Source: Paenibacillus sp. R14(2021) (lineage in GTDB: Bacteria > Bacillota > Bacilli > Paenibacillales > Paenibacillaceae). Taken from it: a stretch of DNA of 64,000 bases. A model generated the notes under the pieces. It made no database searches, was not told the DNA's origin, and saw nothing but the letters and a program-made list of their open reading frames with translations. Within the stretch, counting starts at the first letter, position 1; each line of letters opens with the position of its first letter. Positions 17,791-27,107 of the stretch are shown one piece after another. Where the stretch lies: assembly GCF_019431355.1 (NCBI RefSeq), contig NZ_CP080269.1, positions 2,577,501-2,641,500 on the forward strand, written 5' to 3'. Made by a program: the position numbers and the translations under genes.

Positions 17791-18609
17791 TTAACCTTTC
17801 ACTGCTCCTGCCGCAACGCCGTCGATGATCCGTTTGGACATGAGGGAGAAGAAGACCAGTACTGGAACGACGGCAATGACGATACCGACATATTGTGCGC
17901 CGAAATCCGATGTAAACTGCGACTTCAGACTCGCGATCATTACCGGCAGCGTTTGCAGGTTGTTGTCGAACAGTACGATCAACGGCGTCAAGAAATCGTT
18001 CCACTTTCCGATGAAGGCGAAGATGCCCAGGGTCGCGAGCGCCGGGCTCATAATCGGCAGCACGATCCGGTTGAAAATTTGCAGCTCGCCGTAGCCGTCC
18101 ATCCGGCCCGATTCGATCACTTCCATCGGCACCGACGCATCGGCGAACTGCCGCATCAGAAAGATGCCGAAGGCGTTATACAGCGACGTAAGAATAAGCG
18201 GCCAATAGGTGTTAAGCATATGCAGCGCGTCCATGAGCTTGTAAAACCCGATAATGCCGAGCTGTCCCGGAATCATCATCGTTCCGATCACGAACAGAAA
18301 CAGTACGCCGCGGTACCGGAAGTTGTATTTCGAGAAGCCGTAGCCGGCCAGTGCTGCGAAATAAACATTAATGATTGTTGCCGTTACCGAAATGAATGCC
18401 GAGTTTCCAAACCCGCGCCAAATGTTAACCGTTTCCTTAAGCCGCGCATAGTTATCCAGAAACTGGTCTCCCGGAATAAGCAGCAGCTTGCGGGCAATAT
18501 CTGAATTGGTGTGCGTCGAAGTGATAATCATGCTGTAAAACGGCAGCAGGCACGTAGCCGCGACCACAATGAGAAACAGATACAATATGACTCTATTAAT
18601 TGCTTTCAT
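17791..18609 (-). CDS. Sugar ABC transporter permease, MalG type
   Basis: This 272-residue integral membrane protein has about six transmembrane segments, the first near residues 8-28. The cytoplasmic EAA-like loop, contacting the ATPase, reads ESGRMDGYGELQIFNRIVLP near residues 170-190, as in MalG-class permeases of oligosaccharide importers. It pairs with the MalF-type protein encoded 13 nt upstream and with the lipoprotein encoded downstream. Confidence 0.9.
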   Translation of the reverse strand: MKAINRVILYLFLIVVAATCLLPFYSMIITSTHTNSDIARKLLLIPGDQFLDNYARLKETVNIWRGFGNSAFISVTATIINVYFAALAGYGFSKYNFRYRGVLFLFVIGTMMIPGQLGIIGFYKLMDALHMLNTYWPLILTSLYNAFGIFLMRQFADASVPMEVIESGRMDGYGELQIFNRIVLPIMSPALATLGIFAFIGKWNDFLTPLIVLFDNNLQTLPVMIASLKSQFTSDFGAQYVGIVIAVVPVLVFFSLMSKRIIDGVAAGAVKG

Positions 18610-18622
18610 GTGCTTCGCCTCC

Positions 18623-19495
18623 TTAGTCGTTCAGCTTCGAGGCTCTGGCGGTAATAGCCGTGAAGAACATGACGACGATGAAAATGCCGTAAGCAACCGC
18701 TGCGCCATAACTGTAATCGAAGTTTTTAAATGCGGTCTCATACAAATACATCACCATGGTTCTGGCCGTATTATCCGGACCGTCTCCGAGGATTAGCGGC
18801 GCGTCGAACAACTGCAGCCCGCCAATGACGGAGGTGATAAAAACAAACAGAAATACCGGTTTGAGCAGCGGGAGCGTAATATGGATGGCCGTTTGCGTTT
18901 TCGTCGCGCCGTCTACCTCCGCCGCTTCGAATACTTCGTTCGGTATGGATTGCAGCCCCGCAATAAAGATAATCATGTTAAAGCCAAAATACTGCCAAGC
19001 CACGACCGCCGAGGTGATCACGCGCGCCCACCAAGGGCTGTTGAACCAGTTAACCGGATTCTCGATGATGCCAAGGCTCAGCAAAATCTTGTTAATGCTG
19101 CCTGTCTGCCAGTCGAACATCAGGGAGAAGATAACGCCCAGCGTGACCGGTGTAATGATGTGCGGGAAAAAGTACACCGCCCGGAAGAAATGCTTGCCCC
19201 GAATAAATTTCTCATTAAGCACCAAAGCCAGCAGCATCGCGAGAATAAGCTGCGGGGCGTTCGATAAGATCCAAATCAGGAGCGAGTTCCCGATCGTCTG
19301 ATAGAAGAAGCTGTCATGCAGCAGACGCGTATAGTTCGCGATGCCGACGTACACGGGATCGTTGAAGCCGTCCCATTTCATGAAGCTTAAGTACAAGGTA
19401 TACAGAATTGGCGCCAAACCGAATACGGCAAACCCGATGAAAAAAGGCGCGATGAAAAAGTAGCCGTAATACGATTTGTTAACCTTCGAGCCCAT
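18623..19495 (-). CDS. Sugar ABC transporter permease, MalF type
   Basis: This 290-residue permease has six predicted membrane segments beginning with YYGYFFIAPFFIGFAVFGLA. The EAA loop reads EVFEAAEVDGATKTQTAIH then ITLP, a good match to the family consensus. It starts 16 nt after the lacI stop and forms the transport heteromer with the next gene. The ATPase is missing from the locus, as is common for this importer class in Bacilli. Confidence 0.9.
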   Translation of the reverse strand: MGSKVNKSYYGYFFIAPFFIGFAVFGLAPILYTLYLSFMKWDGFNDPVYVGIANYTRLLHDSFFYQTIGNSLLIWILSNAPQLILAMLLALVLNEKFIRGKHFFRAVYFFPHIITPVTLGVIFSLMFDWQTGSINKILLSLGIIENPVNWFNSPWWARVITSAVVAWQYFGFNMIIFIAGLQSIPNEVFEAAEVDGATKTQTAIHITLPLLKPVFLFVFITSVIGGLQLFDAPLILGDGPDNTARTMVMYLYETAFKNFDYSYGAAVAYGIFIVVMFFTAITARASKLND

Positions 19496-19511
19496 TCCCT
19501 CTCACCTCTTT

Positions 19512-20516
19512 CTAATATTTTCCGCAGGAATCGCGTATGATGAGCCTTGGCTTTAACAGATAATGGTTGTCCTGATCGCCGTTCGCGGTACCGTCGATCT
19601 TCTGGAACAAACCATGTGCCGCCTTCATGCCAATATCCTGAAACGGCTGCCGGACGGTCGTAAGCGACGGATAGACCCATTCGGAAATCGGAATATCGTC
19701 GAACCCGACGATCGACATCTGCTTCGGCACATTCAATCCATGCTCTTGCGTGGCCCGCAGGGCTCCGATCGCCGTCTCGTCGTTTGAAGCAATGACGGCC
19801 GTGAATCCCTTGGCAAGTAGAAGTTTCTTCATGGATTGGTAGCCGCCTTGATTGCTCCAGTCGGATTGAACAACCCACTCGGGATTATAGTTGAGACCAA
19901 GCGTTTCCATCGCTTTCAAATAACCTTTGAACCTGTATTTGTTCGCGGCCGCATGATCGGGACCCGAGATGTAGGCGATGTCGCGATGTCCGAGGCCATG
20001 CAAATATTGGACGATTTCGTAAACGCCTGCAGCATTATCCACATCGACGGATAAAATATCCTCCATTTCGCCGTGATCTCCGACCAGCGCTACGGGATAA
20101 CTGGAATCACGGATTTGCTCCAGGTCCCGCTTCGCGCGTTTCTGGAAACTGACGAGAATGACACCGTCTACCTGGCCCTCGTAAAGCATGTTTAGGAACG
20201 AAATCTCTTCCTCGTAATTAGAGGTCCAGCTTAGGAAAATGCAATTGTAGCCCTTCATGTTCGCTACGATTTCGATCCCGCGTATAATGCCGGAATAGAA
20301 ATAGTTGGAGATGTTGTCGACGACGACGGCAATGATGTTAGTCCGATCGAGAACAAGCCTTCGTGCATTGGCATTACGATGAAAGTTAAGATCTTTAATC
20401 GCTTTCTCCAGTGCTTCCTGCGTCGCTTTTTTAACCTGCTGTCCATTTAAATATCGGGATACAGTACTTTTGGACGTCCCCGCCAATCTTGCTACATCGT
20501 GAATTGTCGGCCCCAC
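19512..20516 (-). CDS. LacI-family transcriptional regulator of the operon
   Basis: The protein has 334 residues. The N-terminal helix-turn-helix TIHDVARLAGTSKSTVSRYL is followed by the hinge and by a periplasmic-binding-like effector domain (NIIAVVVDNISNYFYSGIIRG near residue 60, GFDDIPISEWVYPSLTTVRQP near residue 265). It is the first gene of the catabolic operon. Four TGGGAACGTTCCCA palindromes lie within the 310 bp upstream, the kind of site that this family binds, so it very likely represses its own operon until a sugar or sugar phosphate binds. The C-terminal IIRDSCGKY is near-canonical. Confidence 0.9.
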   Translation of the reverse strand: MGPTIHDVARLAGTSKSTVSRYLNGQQVKKATQEALEKAIKDLNFHRNANARRLVLDRTNIIAVVVDNISNYFYSGIIRGIEIVANMKGYNCIFLSWTSNYEEEISFLNMLYEGQVDGVILVSFQKRAKRDLEQIRDSSYPVALVGDHGEMEDILSVDVDNAAGVYEIVQYLHGLGHRDIAYISGPDHAAANKYRFKGYLKAMETLGLNYNPEWVVQSDWSNQGGYQSMKKLLLAKGFTAVIASNDETAIGALRATQEHGLNVPKQMSIVGFDDIPISEWVYPSLTTVRQPFQDIGMKAAHGLFQKIDGTANGDQDNHYLLKPRLIIRDSCGKY

Positions 20517-20570
20517 TTACGATCACTCTTCTCCTTTATTGTTTCCCCTTTCAGATCTGCAACCTTTTTT

Positions 20571-20584
20571 TGGGAACGTTCCCA
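20571..20584. promoter_or_regulatory. LacI-type operator 1
   Basis: Perfect 14-bp palindrome TGGGAACGTTCCCA in a T-rich flank, 55 bp before the lacI start. It has the central CG typical of LacI/GalR-family operators. Confidence 0.8.
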
Positions 20585-20621
20585 TTTTAACAAAGGGAAT
20601 GGATTCTCGATACAACCATTT

Positions 20622-20635
20622 TGGGAACGTTCCCA
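20622..20635. promoter_or_regulatory. LacI-type operator 2
   Basis: Same perfect palindrome TGGGAACGTTCCCA with the same TTT flanks, 51 bp from operator 1 (start to start). Confidence 0.8.
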
Positions 20636-20730
20636 TTTTGTAATAATCGGCCGACATATATTTTTATTACAGCTGTGCGGCGTGGTTGGATCACTACTAG
20701 ATGAAACAACATCAATTTGAATTATTGTTT

Positions 20731-20744
20731 TGGGAACGTTCCCA
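20731..20744. promoter_or_regulatory. LacI-type operator 3
   Basis: Same perfect palindrome, with the symmetry extended by flanking TTT/AAA, 109 bp from operator 2. Confidence 0.8.
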
Positions 20745-20811
20745 AAATAGCTGTTCCTTAAAAATAAAACACATGGCCACCTACATTATTGAAACTCCCA
20801 AACCATACTTT

Positions 20812-20825
20812 TGGGAACGTTCCAA
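20812..20825. promoter_or_regulatory. LacI-type operator 4 (one mismatch)
   Basis: TGGGAACGTTCCAA, one base away from the other three and 81 bp from operator 3. It lies just downstream of the predicted transcription start, so it is the copy best placed to block initiation or early elongation. Confidence 0.75.
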
Positions 20826-20851
20826 TTTTCTTTGAAAAGACTATTGAGATA

Positions 20852-20880
20852 ATAGTAGCGCTTACAACACCTGTTGTCAA
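20852..20880 (-). promoter_or_regulatory. Sigma-A promoter of the catabolic operon with overlapping cre-like site
   Basis: On the minus strand a perfect TTGACA (20880-20875), a 17-bp spacer and TACTAT (20857-20852) form a sigma-A promoter reading into lacI. TGTAAGCGCTACTA (20866-20853) inside it fits the CcpA cre consensus at 12 of 14 positions and covers the spacer and -10, which would give glucose repression. The predicted leader is about 330 nt long and contains all four operators. Confidence 0.65.
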
Positions 20881-21016
20881 CCTTTGATTTTCACTATTTC
20901 AAAGACGAATATTAGCCTATACTTACTCTCCAAAGCGGCATGTAACGCCCAGTTAATCACCGGAATGTCATCCTGGATTGCGTTTTTTCTCCTCTCCGTA
21001 TGCATATGCTGAAAAA

Positions 21017-21044
21017 CGGAAACCAAGACCAAGTTTGGTTTCCG
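21017..21044 (-). terminator. Terminator after the relic lacI tail
   Basis: Inverted repeat CGGAAACCAA / TTGGTTTCCG with an 8-nt loop, followed on the minus strand by TTTTTC. It insulates the catabolic-operon promoter from upstream transcription and presumably ended the former gene whose tail lies at 21068-21199. Confidence 0.75.
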
Positions 21045-21067
21045 CAGCAGTTGGTTATTGGAGAATC

Positions 21068-21199
21068 TCAGCGCTCGTACGCTTTCATTTGAGCACCGCC
21101 AGAGCTCTCTCGGACGATTAATTCCGTCGGAATGACGATCTTCCGCACAGTCCGCCGTCCCGGCTCCGTATCGAGCGCGAGAAGCAGCAGTTGAACCAG
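21068..21199 (-). pseudogene. Relic C-terminus of a LacI-family regulator
   Basis: The last 43 codons of a LacI-family protein are readable: LLLLALDTEPGRRTVRKIVI, then PTELIVRESS, the hallmark end of these regulators (usual form: P.ELI.R.S). The frame ends with a normal stop and a terminator follows. Upstream, the DNA-binding and effector domains are missing and the CotF-like gene begins 100 bp away, so the gene was truncated by deletion or rearrangement. It lies right next to the functional lacI promoter and could be a former tandem regulator. Confidence 0.7.
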
Positions 21200-21300
21200 C
21201 CATTACCGGGGGCATGGCCACCCCTTGTTTGGTAACGAATTGCAGACGAGCTTGCACAAGTTGGCGGCGCAATTCGAACAGCCTGGCCATACCGGCCTAA

Positions 21301-21789
21301 TCAAGGTAAATCCAATGCCGTTTGCATCGTTTGCAGATCCAAGCGGAACTGTTCCTTCAGATGCCACGGATGATACCATCCCTTATCGAGCATGAACGTC
21401 AAGATCCTTTCGTGGGTGTCGATCGCTTCCTCCAGCTGCCTTGTCAATATCGCCTTGATCTCGGGCGTACCGGCCTCCGTGACGGCCATCGCATAGTCTC
21501 TCACACCGCTCTTCGATGTGTGTTCATGTCGTTCACCTCCGTTTAGGATTGGCGTCGGCCGGAATTCCGGGACGAGGGCATGGAATGGGGCTTTCGCGTA
21601 CAGGTCTTGCAAGTCCGCAATCGCCTGGATGGACTGCCAGACATCCTTCTGCATCAGGTCCTTCAGTTCTTGATCGAACACCAAGCCCTGCATGAGTTTG
21701 GACTTGGCCAGGCATAACGTTTTGAAGTTAATCATTTCGTGAAGTTCAAGGGACTCATGAGCGGCTAAGGTCTGCTGTTGTTGGTTCAT
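21301..21789 (-). CDS. CotF-family spore coat protein
   Basis: This 162-residue, mostly helical protein matches the CotF-like coat family: an N-terminal helical hairpin (LHEMINFKTLCLAKSKLMQG) and a second one at the C-terminus (RQLEEAIDTHERILTFMLDK, then GWYHPW), a ferritin-like four-helix arrangement. The middle segment (around EFRPTPILNGGERHEHTSKS) is probably a flexible linker. AAAGGTGGG precedes the ATG. Adjacent germination genes fit a spore role, although it is transcribed after them with a 170-bp gap. Confidence 0.75.
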   Translation of the reverse strand: MNQQQQTLAAHESLELHEMINFKTLCLAKSKLMQGLVFDQELKDLMQKDVWQSIQAIADLQDLYAKAPFHALVPEFRPTPILNGGERHEHTSKSGVRDYAMAVTEAGTPEIKAILTRQLEEAIDTHERILTFMLDKGWYHPWHLKEQFRLDLQTMQTALDLP

Positions 21790-21963
21790 GTACCCACCTT
21801 TTTCTGAGAAATTACGGCATGAGTATCTTGTCCCTGATAAGTCAATTTATTCAAATGTGTTAGCGTAATGATGTTCAGTTCGAACCGAGGGCCCAATGGC
21901 CTGAAGTTCGGCCCGAGCCTTGTTGCACAGCATCCTGGATAAGTTCAAAACAATCACTTGGCG

Positions 21964-23064
21964 TTAGGGTTGTTCCGTTTCCTTCGGGTTATTTAAACGT
22001 AACAGTATGATCACTCCCAGCACAATAAGCAGTTCAACTGCCCCCGTCATTATTCCTCCCAAACTGTTCGCTTTTAAAAAGAATTGGTAATGATTCATAT
22101 TGTCCCTAAAGAAAAACGCTCTTAACAGACCAAAAACGACGCCTATCAAATAAATGAGATTGTTATTGGGGATCCCAAAAACAATTTGAATGCTTCGAAA
22201 TAACACGTACACCTCCAAGGAAAGCTTCGCAAACACGGTAGGAATCCAAAATAAAAAAAGAACTAAATCCAATCGGTCAAACTGCTCGGTAAATGCCAGT
22301 TCTCTAATTAACGACAACGTAGGATGAACCTGAGTACTCAATAAATCACTTCCAAATACGCCGATTTCCAAAAAAATAATGACGTATAAAAATGCAAGGC
22401 CGCCTATCGTCCCTGTGACTGCGGCTAAACGAAGATACTTTAACGGCTGCATATGGCCTAATATGAAATATAAAATGACGATTTCTCCAGCCCAAGGCAC
22501 AGCATTATATACAGCCTGCATCAATGAGAAGTACGTGTTTGGATTTAAAATAGGCACGACATTTAAAAAATCGATTTTAGGCAACAAATTGATTGGATTT
22601 ATTGACATCACAAGGACGAAGGGGAAAAAAAATAAACCATTGAAATTAGCAATTGTCCCGATGCCTTTCTTAGCGACATAGCTTACTAATAACATGATGA
22701 TTATCGTGGTCATAATTGTAGATGTCATTGGCAGCAGTGCGAGCTGTATGGCACTAATAAACGATTGAACATCGTTCAAAAGCAGTAATGTAATAAAAAA
22801 AATAAAAAGCATCGCCATTCCCTTTTCTGCTGCCGGGTGCTTTTTTCTTTGGTCAGAAAACAGATTCCAAGTGGGCAGTTTTTGGTAACCCTTCAGTCCC
22901 AAAAGGATAAGCAGTACCGGAAAAGGGACGATGAGAAAAAAAACGAACCAACCATTACTTCCAGCCGGCACGACCTGAGTTATTGGGAATTGAATAAATG
23001 AAGTGGTCACAACAAAATTGGCAAGCAACAGAGCTAACTGAAAATGTGTTATCAATGCTCGCAT
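21964..23064 (-). CDS. Spore germination permease GerAB family
   Basis: This APC-superfamily B subunit of a germinant receptor has about 367 residues and ten predicted membrane helices. It starts MRALITHFQLALLLANFVVT. I choose the ATG at 23064, 7 nt after GAAGGAG; an ATG directly before it is too close, and a longer frame runs into gerAC. B subunits bind the germinant and pass the signal to the A and C subunits in the inner spore membrane. It is the last gene of the gerAA-gerAC-gerAB set. Confidence 0.9.
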   Translation of the reverse strand: MRALITHFQLALLLANFVVTTSFIQFPITQVVPAGSNGWFVFFLIVPFPVLLILLGLKGYQKLPTWNLFSDQRKKHPAAEKGMAMLFIFFITLLLLNDVQSFISAIQLALLPMTSTIMTTIIIMLLVSYVAKKGIGTIANFNGLFFFPFVLVMSINPINLLPKIDFLNVVPILNPNTYFSLMQAVYNAVPWAGEIVILYFILGHMQPLKYLRLAAVTGTIGGLAFLYVIIFLEIGVFGSDLLSTQVHPTLSLIRELAFTEQFDRLDLVLFLFWIPTVFAKLSLEVYVLFRSIQIVFGIPNNNLIYLIGVVFGLLRAFFFRDNMNHYQFFLKANSLGGIMTGAVELLIVLGVIILLRLNNPKETEQP

Positions 23065-23098
23065 CATCGTACTCCTTCTTGTTGGCTTTCTTGCATTT

Positions 23099-24220
23099 CT
23101 ATTTTGGACTTGAAGCACGATCAACGTTTAGTCCCGTTTGTTCAAGAACAAATTTTACGTCGATGTTCGTATGTATGCTGTGCAGTCTCTGCTCCCAGTT
23201 GTTTTTCCATTTTGATTCCCAGCTTGTATTATGAAATATGCGTGCATAGTTCCCAAATCCAAACGAATCGCTCCCATGCGCAAAACTTTTATCAAGGATA
23301 CTCTTTATATTGTTACGGATCTGTTCTTCAAGTTGTCCCTCTAGCTCTTGGTTCTCCCTTTTATTTTGTAATTTATTAATTTGCTCTCCTTCACGAATAA
23401 TACCTCTTCCCTTGACTTGAATACTGAACTCAGGTGTTGCCCCTTTTAACAACGTTTTTATCTTGAAATGTTGTTTCGTAATTAAAATCGAAACATAACC
23501 GCCTTCAACTGGGTATGTCAGCGTTTTTCCCTTTAGACAGTTTTTTTTCAACCAGCAAACTCCTATTGTTTCATTTTTCTTCGTCTCGAACTTCATCGTA
23601 TTGTCATGGAATACAGCAAAGGAGCTAATCGAAACTTTACCATGATCATAATGAACAACGGGCAGGATGGGATCCTTCCCCTTACTGTTTATTTCCGAAA
23701 GCAGTTCTCTTGCGGTAACCGAAAACCCCATTATTTTTCCTATCTCTCTTATATGTTCTGATGTAATTTTGTCCAATTCGGAATGTGCCTTTAAAATATC
23801 GGTAATTTCATTGCGCGTCACATAGACCTGGGTAGAAAGTCTGGACTCTAGGTTTCGATTAATAAAATCAAGGACTTCTGTAATTCCCGCTTTGGCGATA
23901 TTCTCATGAATGAGAATGATGCGCCTATGCGAAAATCGGAGGATTCGGGATGAATGGTTTTGAATATTTTGATCCGCGTCAAGAATATTCCGGCCCATGC
24001 TTGTTTCAACATAATAAGGATTTTTCTCGGGTGACGATCCGCCATTGTTCGTAGACATGGGAATCGCAATCAGCAGGCTAACTTGAACGCCTTCATTTAC
24101 TTTCTTAATGCCGGTCGCTAGTACGACAGCCACATTATTAAGCTCTCTGCTGTCTGAACATCCAGATAGGAGTAAGGTCATAAATAAGAAAATGGCAGTC
24201 AGGCATTTTATCAGTCTCAT
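23099..24220 (-). CDS. Germinant receptor lipoprotein GerAC family
   Basis: This 373-residue lipoprotein C subunit has a signal peptide ending in LLLSGC (Cys21), followed by SRELNNVAVVLATGI, the typical GerAC start. The three mixed alpha/beta domains are followed by a C-terminal FGNYARIFHNTSWESKWKNN region. The ATG overlaps the gerAA stop by 4 nt. It anchors the receptor on the outer face of the inner spore membrane. Confidence 0.9.
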   Translation of the reverse strand: MRLIKCLTAIFLFMTLLLSGCSDSRELNNVAVVLATGIKKVNEGVQVSLLIAIPMSTNNGGSSPEKNPYYVETSMGRNILDADQNIQNHSSRILRFSHRRIILIHENIAKAGITEVLDFINRNLESRLSTQVYVTRNEITDILKAHSELDKITSEHIREIGKIMGFSVTARELLSEINSKGKDPILPVVHYDHGKVSISSFAVFHDNTMKFETKKNETIGVCWLKKNCLKGKTLTYPVEGGYVSILITKQHFKIKTLLKGATPEFSIQVKGRGIIREGEQINKLQNKRENQELEGQLEEQIRNNIKSILDKSFAHGSDSFGFGNYARIFHNTSWESKWKNNWEQRLHSIHTNIDVKFVLEQTGLNVDRASSPK

Positions 24221-25716
24221 TTTCTCCCTTGACTCCTAACATATTTGATCAATAGGCTCTGCATCCAACCGGAATTGGCATGTCCCCTAGGATTCTTCAA
24301 CTTTGACCAATGTAACCTTACTAAGGTGTCTTTCAAGCCCGTCAAAGATAATGGGGCCACCGGAGACAAAAAGGGTGTGCCGAAAGATTGCATACTGCAT
24401 AGATGAGCGGCTACGAAAGCAAGACCTATTGTAATACCAAACAGACCGAATATTCCGGCTAAAATGATTAAAGGAAAACGTAGTAATCGAAATGAATTAG
24501 CGATATTGTTTAACGGAATCGTCGATCCGCAAATCCCAGTAAACGACACAATAATGACCATGGGCGCCGATACGATACCCGCTTCAACCGTAGCGGTTCC
24601 GATGACAATCGCGCCAAGAATACTGATTGTTTGCCCGGCGGCTTTCGGAAGACGAAGACCTGCTTCCCTGAGAATTTCCGCCAATAGCTCCATCATAAAG
24701 GCTTCTAATACGGCAGGGAACGGGATTTTATCCCGACTGGCCATGAAAGTAAGCAGAAACTTAGTGGGAATCATTTCAATATGGTAGGTGGATATTGCGA
24801 CATATAGAGCGGGGAGCAGAAAAGAGACTAATACAGAGAAGTAACGCACTGCTCTTTGAAAGATGGAGAAATAATATCGATTATAATAATCCTCGCTGCT
24901 TTGCATCATTTGCCAGAATGTGCTCGGGACGATAAGCACGGAAGGAGACCCGTCGCAAATAATGGCAATACGTCCTTCCAATAAATTGCCCGCCACCTTA
25001 TCCGGCCGTTCCGTATTCTGAATTTGCGGAAATAGGCTATTGGGATGATCTTCAATCATTTCTTCGATGTATTCGCTCTCTAAAACACCGTTTATTTTGA
25101 TTCGATCCAATCTACGATGAACTTCTAAAAGCAGATCCTGCTTAACAACATGCCCCAAATACACGACCCCGACTTTTGTTTTTGTGTTCTCGCCTAATTC
25201 TTTGTAAGCAATCTTCAGTTGCGGGCTGTGAATTTTTTGCCGAAGCAGTGCAATGTTTGCAGAGCAATTCTCGATAAACCCCTCTTTCGATCCACGAAGA
25301 GCCGACTCATTCTTAGGCTCGGTAATATCTCGAAACAATCCTCCCTGTGCTTTAATCACTAATGCTTTGTCAAGCTTATCTATGAATAAAATCGCACTAC
25401 CCTCTAGAATGGAACTTACGATTTCGGTCATTTCTCTTGTTTCCGAAACAGGGACTGTTATAATTGCATTCTCTTCAAGTTCGATTAGATTAGCATCCAT
25501 CCGTTCAACGTGCTTTAAAAGATGTTCCAACATATGAAAGGTGATTCTTTCTTCTTTAATTAGACCTACAAAAAAAACAAGGCAGGCATTCGTATTCCGT
25601 TCAGAATAATGTTTATAGATCAGGTCGGGACAGTCGTAAAATAGCTGTTGTAAATCATTTATGTTTTCTGACATTGACTTTTTTACAGATAGATCTGTTT
25701 GATTAACGAGTGTCAT
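24217..25716 (-). CDS. Germinant receptor subunit GerAA family
   Basis: This 499-residue A subunit has a large soluble N-terminal domain (to about residue 290) followed by four to six membrane helices with KIPFPAVLEAFMMELLAEIL and LRLPKAAGQTISILGAIVIG, the strongest family signatures. Recent work treats these subunits as ion channels gated by germinants. GGAAGG lies upstream of the ATG. It is the first gene of the ger operon; no forespore sigma-G promoter could be assigned by eye. Confidence 0.9.
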   Translation of the reverse strand: MTLVNQTDLSVKKSMSENINDLQQLFYDCPDLIYKHYSERNTNACLVFFVGLIKEERITFHMLEHLLKHVERMDANLIELEENAIITVPVSETREMTEIVSSILEGSAILFIDKLDKALVIKAQGGLFRDITEPKNESALRGSKEGFIENCSANIALLRQKIHSPQLKIAYKELGENTKTKVGVVYLGHVVKQDLLLEVHRRLDRIKINGVLESEYIEEMIEDHPNSLFPQIQNTERPDKVAGNLLEGRIAIICDGSPSVLIVPSTFWQMMQSSEDYYNRYYFSIFQRAVRYFSVLVSFLLPALYVAISTYHIEMIPTKFLLTFMASRDKIPFPAVLEAFMMELLAEILREAGLRLPKAAGQTISILGAIVIGTATVEAGIVSAPMVIIVSFTGICGSTIPLNNIANSFRLLRFPLIILAGIFGLFGITIGLAFVAAHLCSMQSFGTPFLSPVAPLSLTGLKDTLVRLHWSKLKNPRGHANSGWMQSLLIKYVRSQGRK

Positions 25717-25946
25717 AACTGCCTTCCTTCCGCTGCCGTGTTTCAGATAAGTGAATTATTCCCCCTATTTCATTTGTTATGCAGTGCATGTCTCATGCCC
25801 GTCGCAGGAACCTCGGCATAAGTGCTAGACTTTCGATGGATACCATGATCTTCTCCAGTGAGATAAACTATTGGACTTTGATGATTGCAATCGCATACGC
25901 GCCGCCGCTAGCATGCTAGACAATATGATTAAAAAGGAGTAAACTA

Positions 25947-25965
25947 ATTAGTACCTGATACTAAT
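25947..25965. promoter_or_regulatory. FapR operator upstream of the fabH-like gene
   Basis: ATTAGTACCTGATACTAAT matches the FapR box consensus (TTAGTACC.GATACTAA) essentially perfectly. FapR represses fatty-acid and phospholipid genes and is released by malonyl-CoA. The site ends 26 bp before the start codon. Confidence 0.85.
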
Positions 25966-25991
25966 ATCTAATACTAAGGAGTTGAACGGCC

Positions 25992-26984
<993 letters not shown>

Positions 26985-26992
26985 TGCACAAT

Positions 26993-27028
26993 AAACGGCT
27001 CTTTCGGCTTGCTGCCAAGGAGCCGTTT
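26993..27028 (+). terminator. Terminator of the fabH-like gene
   Basis: AAACGGCTC / GAGCCGTTT inverted repeat with further pairing in the loop region, followed by TGTTTTATTTTG, 9 nt after the stop. Confidence 0.8.
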
Positions 27029-27107
27029 TGTTTTATTTTGTCGATTGGGGATAAAGGCGCTATACTAGGAGATACAAGAACCTATAGAAAGCGAAGGTAG
27101 CCCCGCC

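Noticed and set aside
20571-20825. The repeated TGGGAACGTTCCCA as a mobile-element or attachment repeat
   Set aside because: Palindromic symmetry, central CG and position directly before a lacI gene fit operators better; no recombinase gene is present.
20877-21290. 137-codon minus-strand frame between lacI and the cotF-like gene
   Set aside because: A different frame in the same stretch carries the genuine LacI tail with its stop and terminator; this frame also covers the promoter of the catabolic operon.
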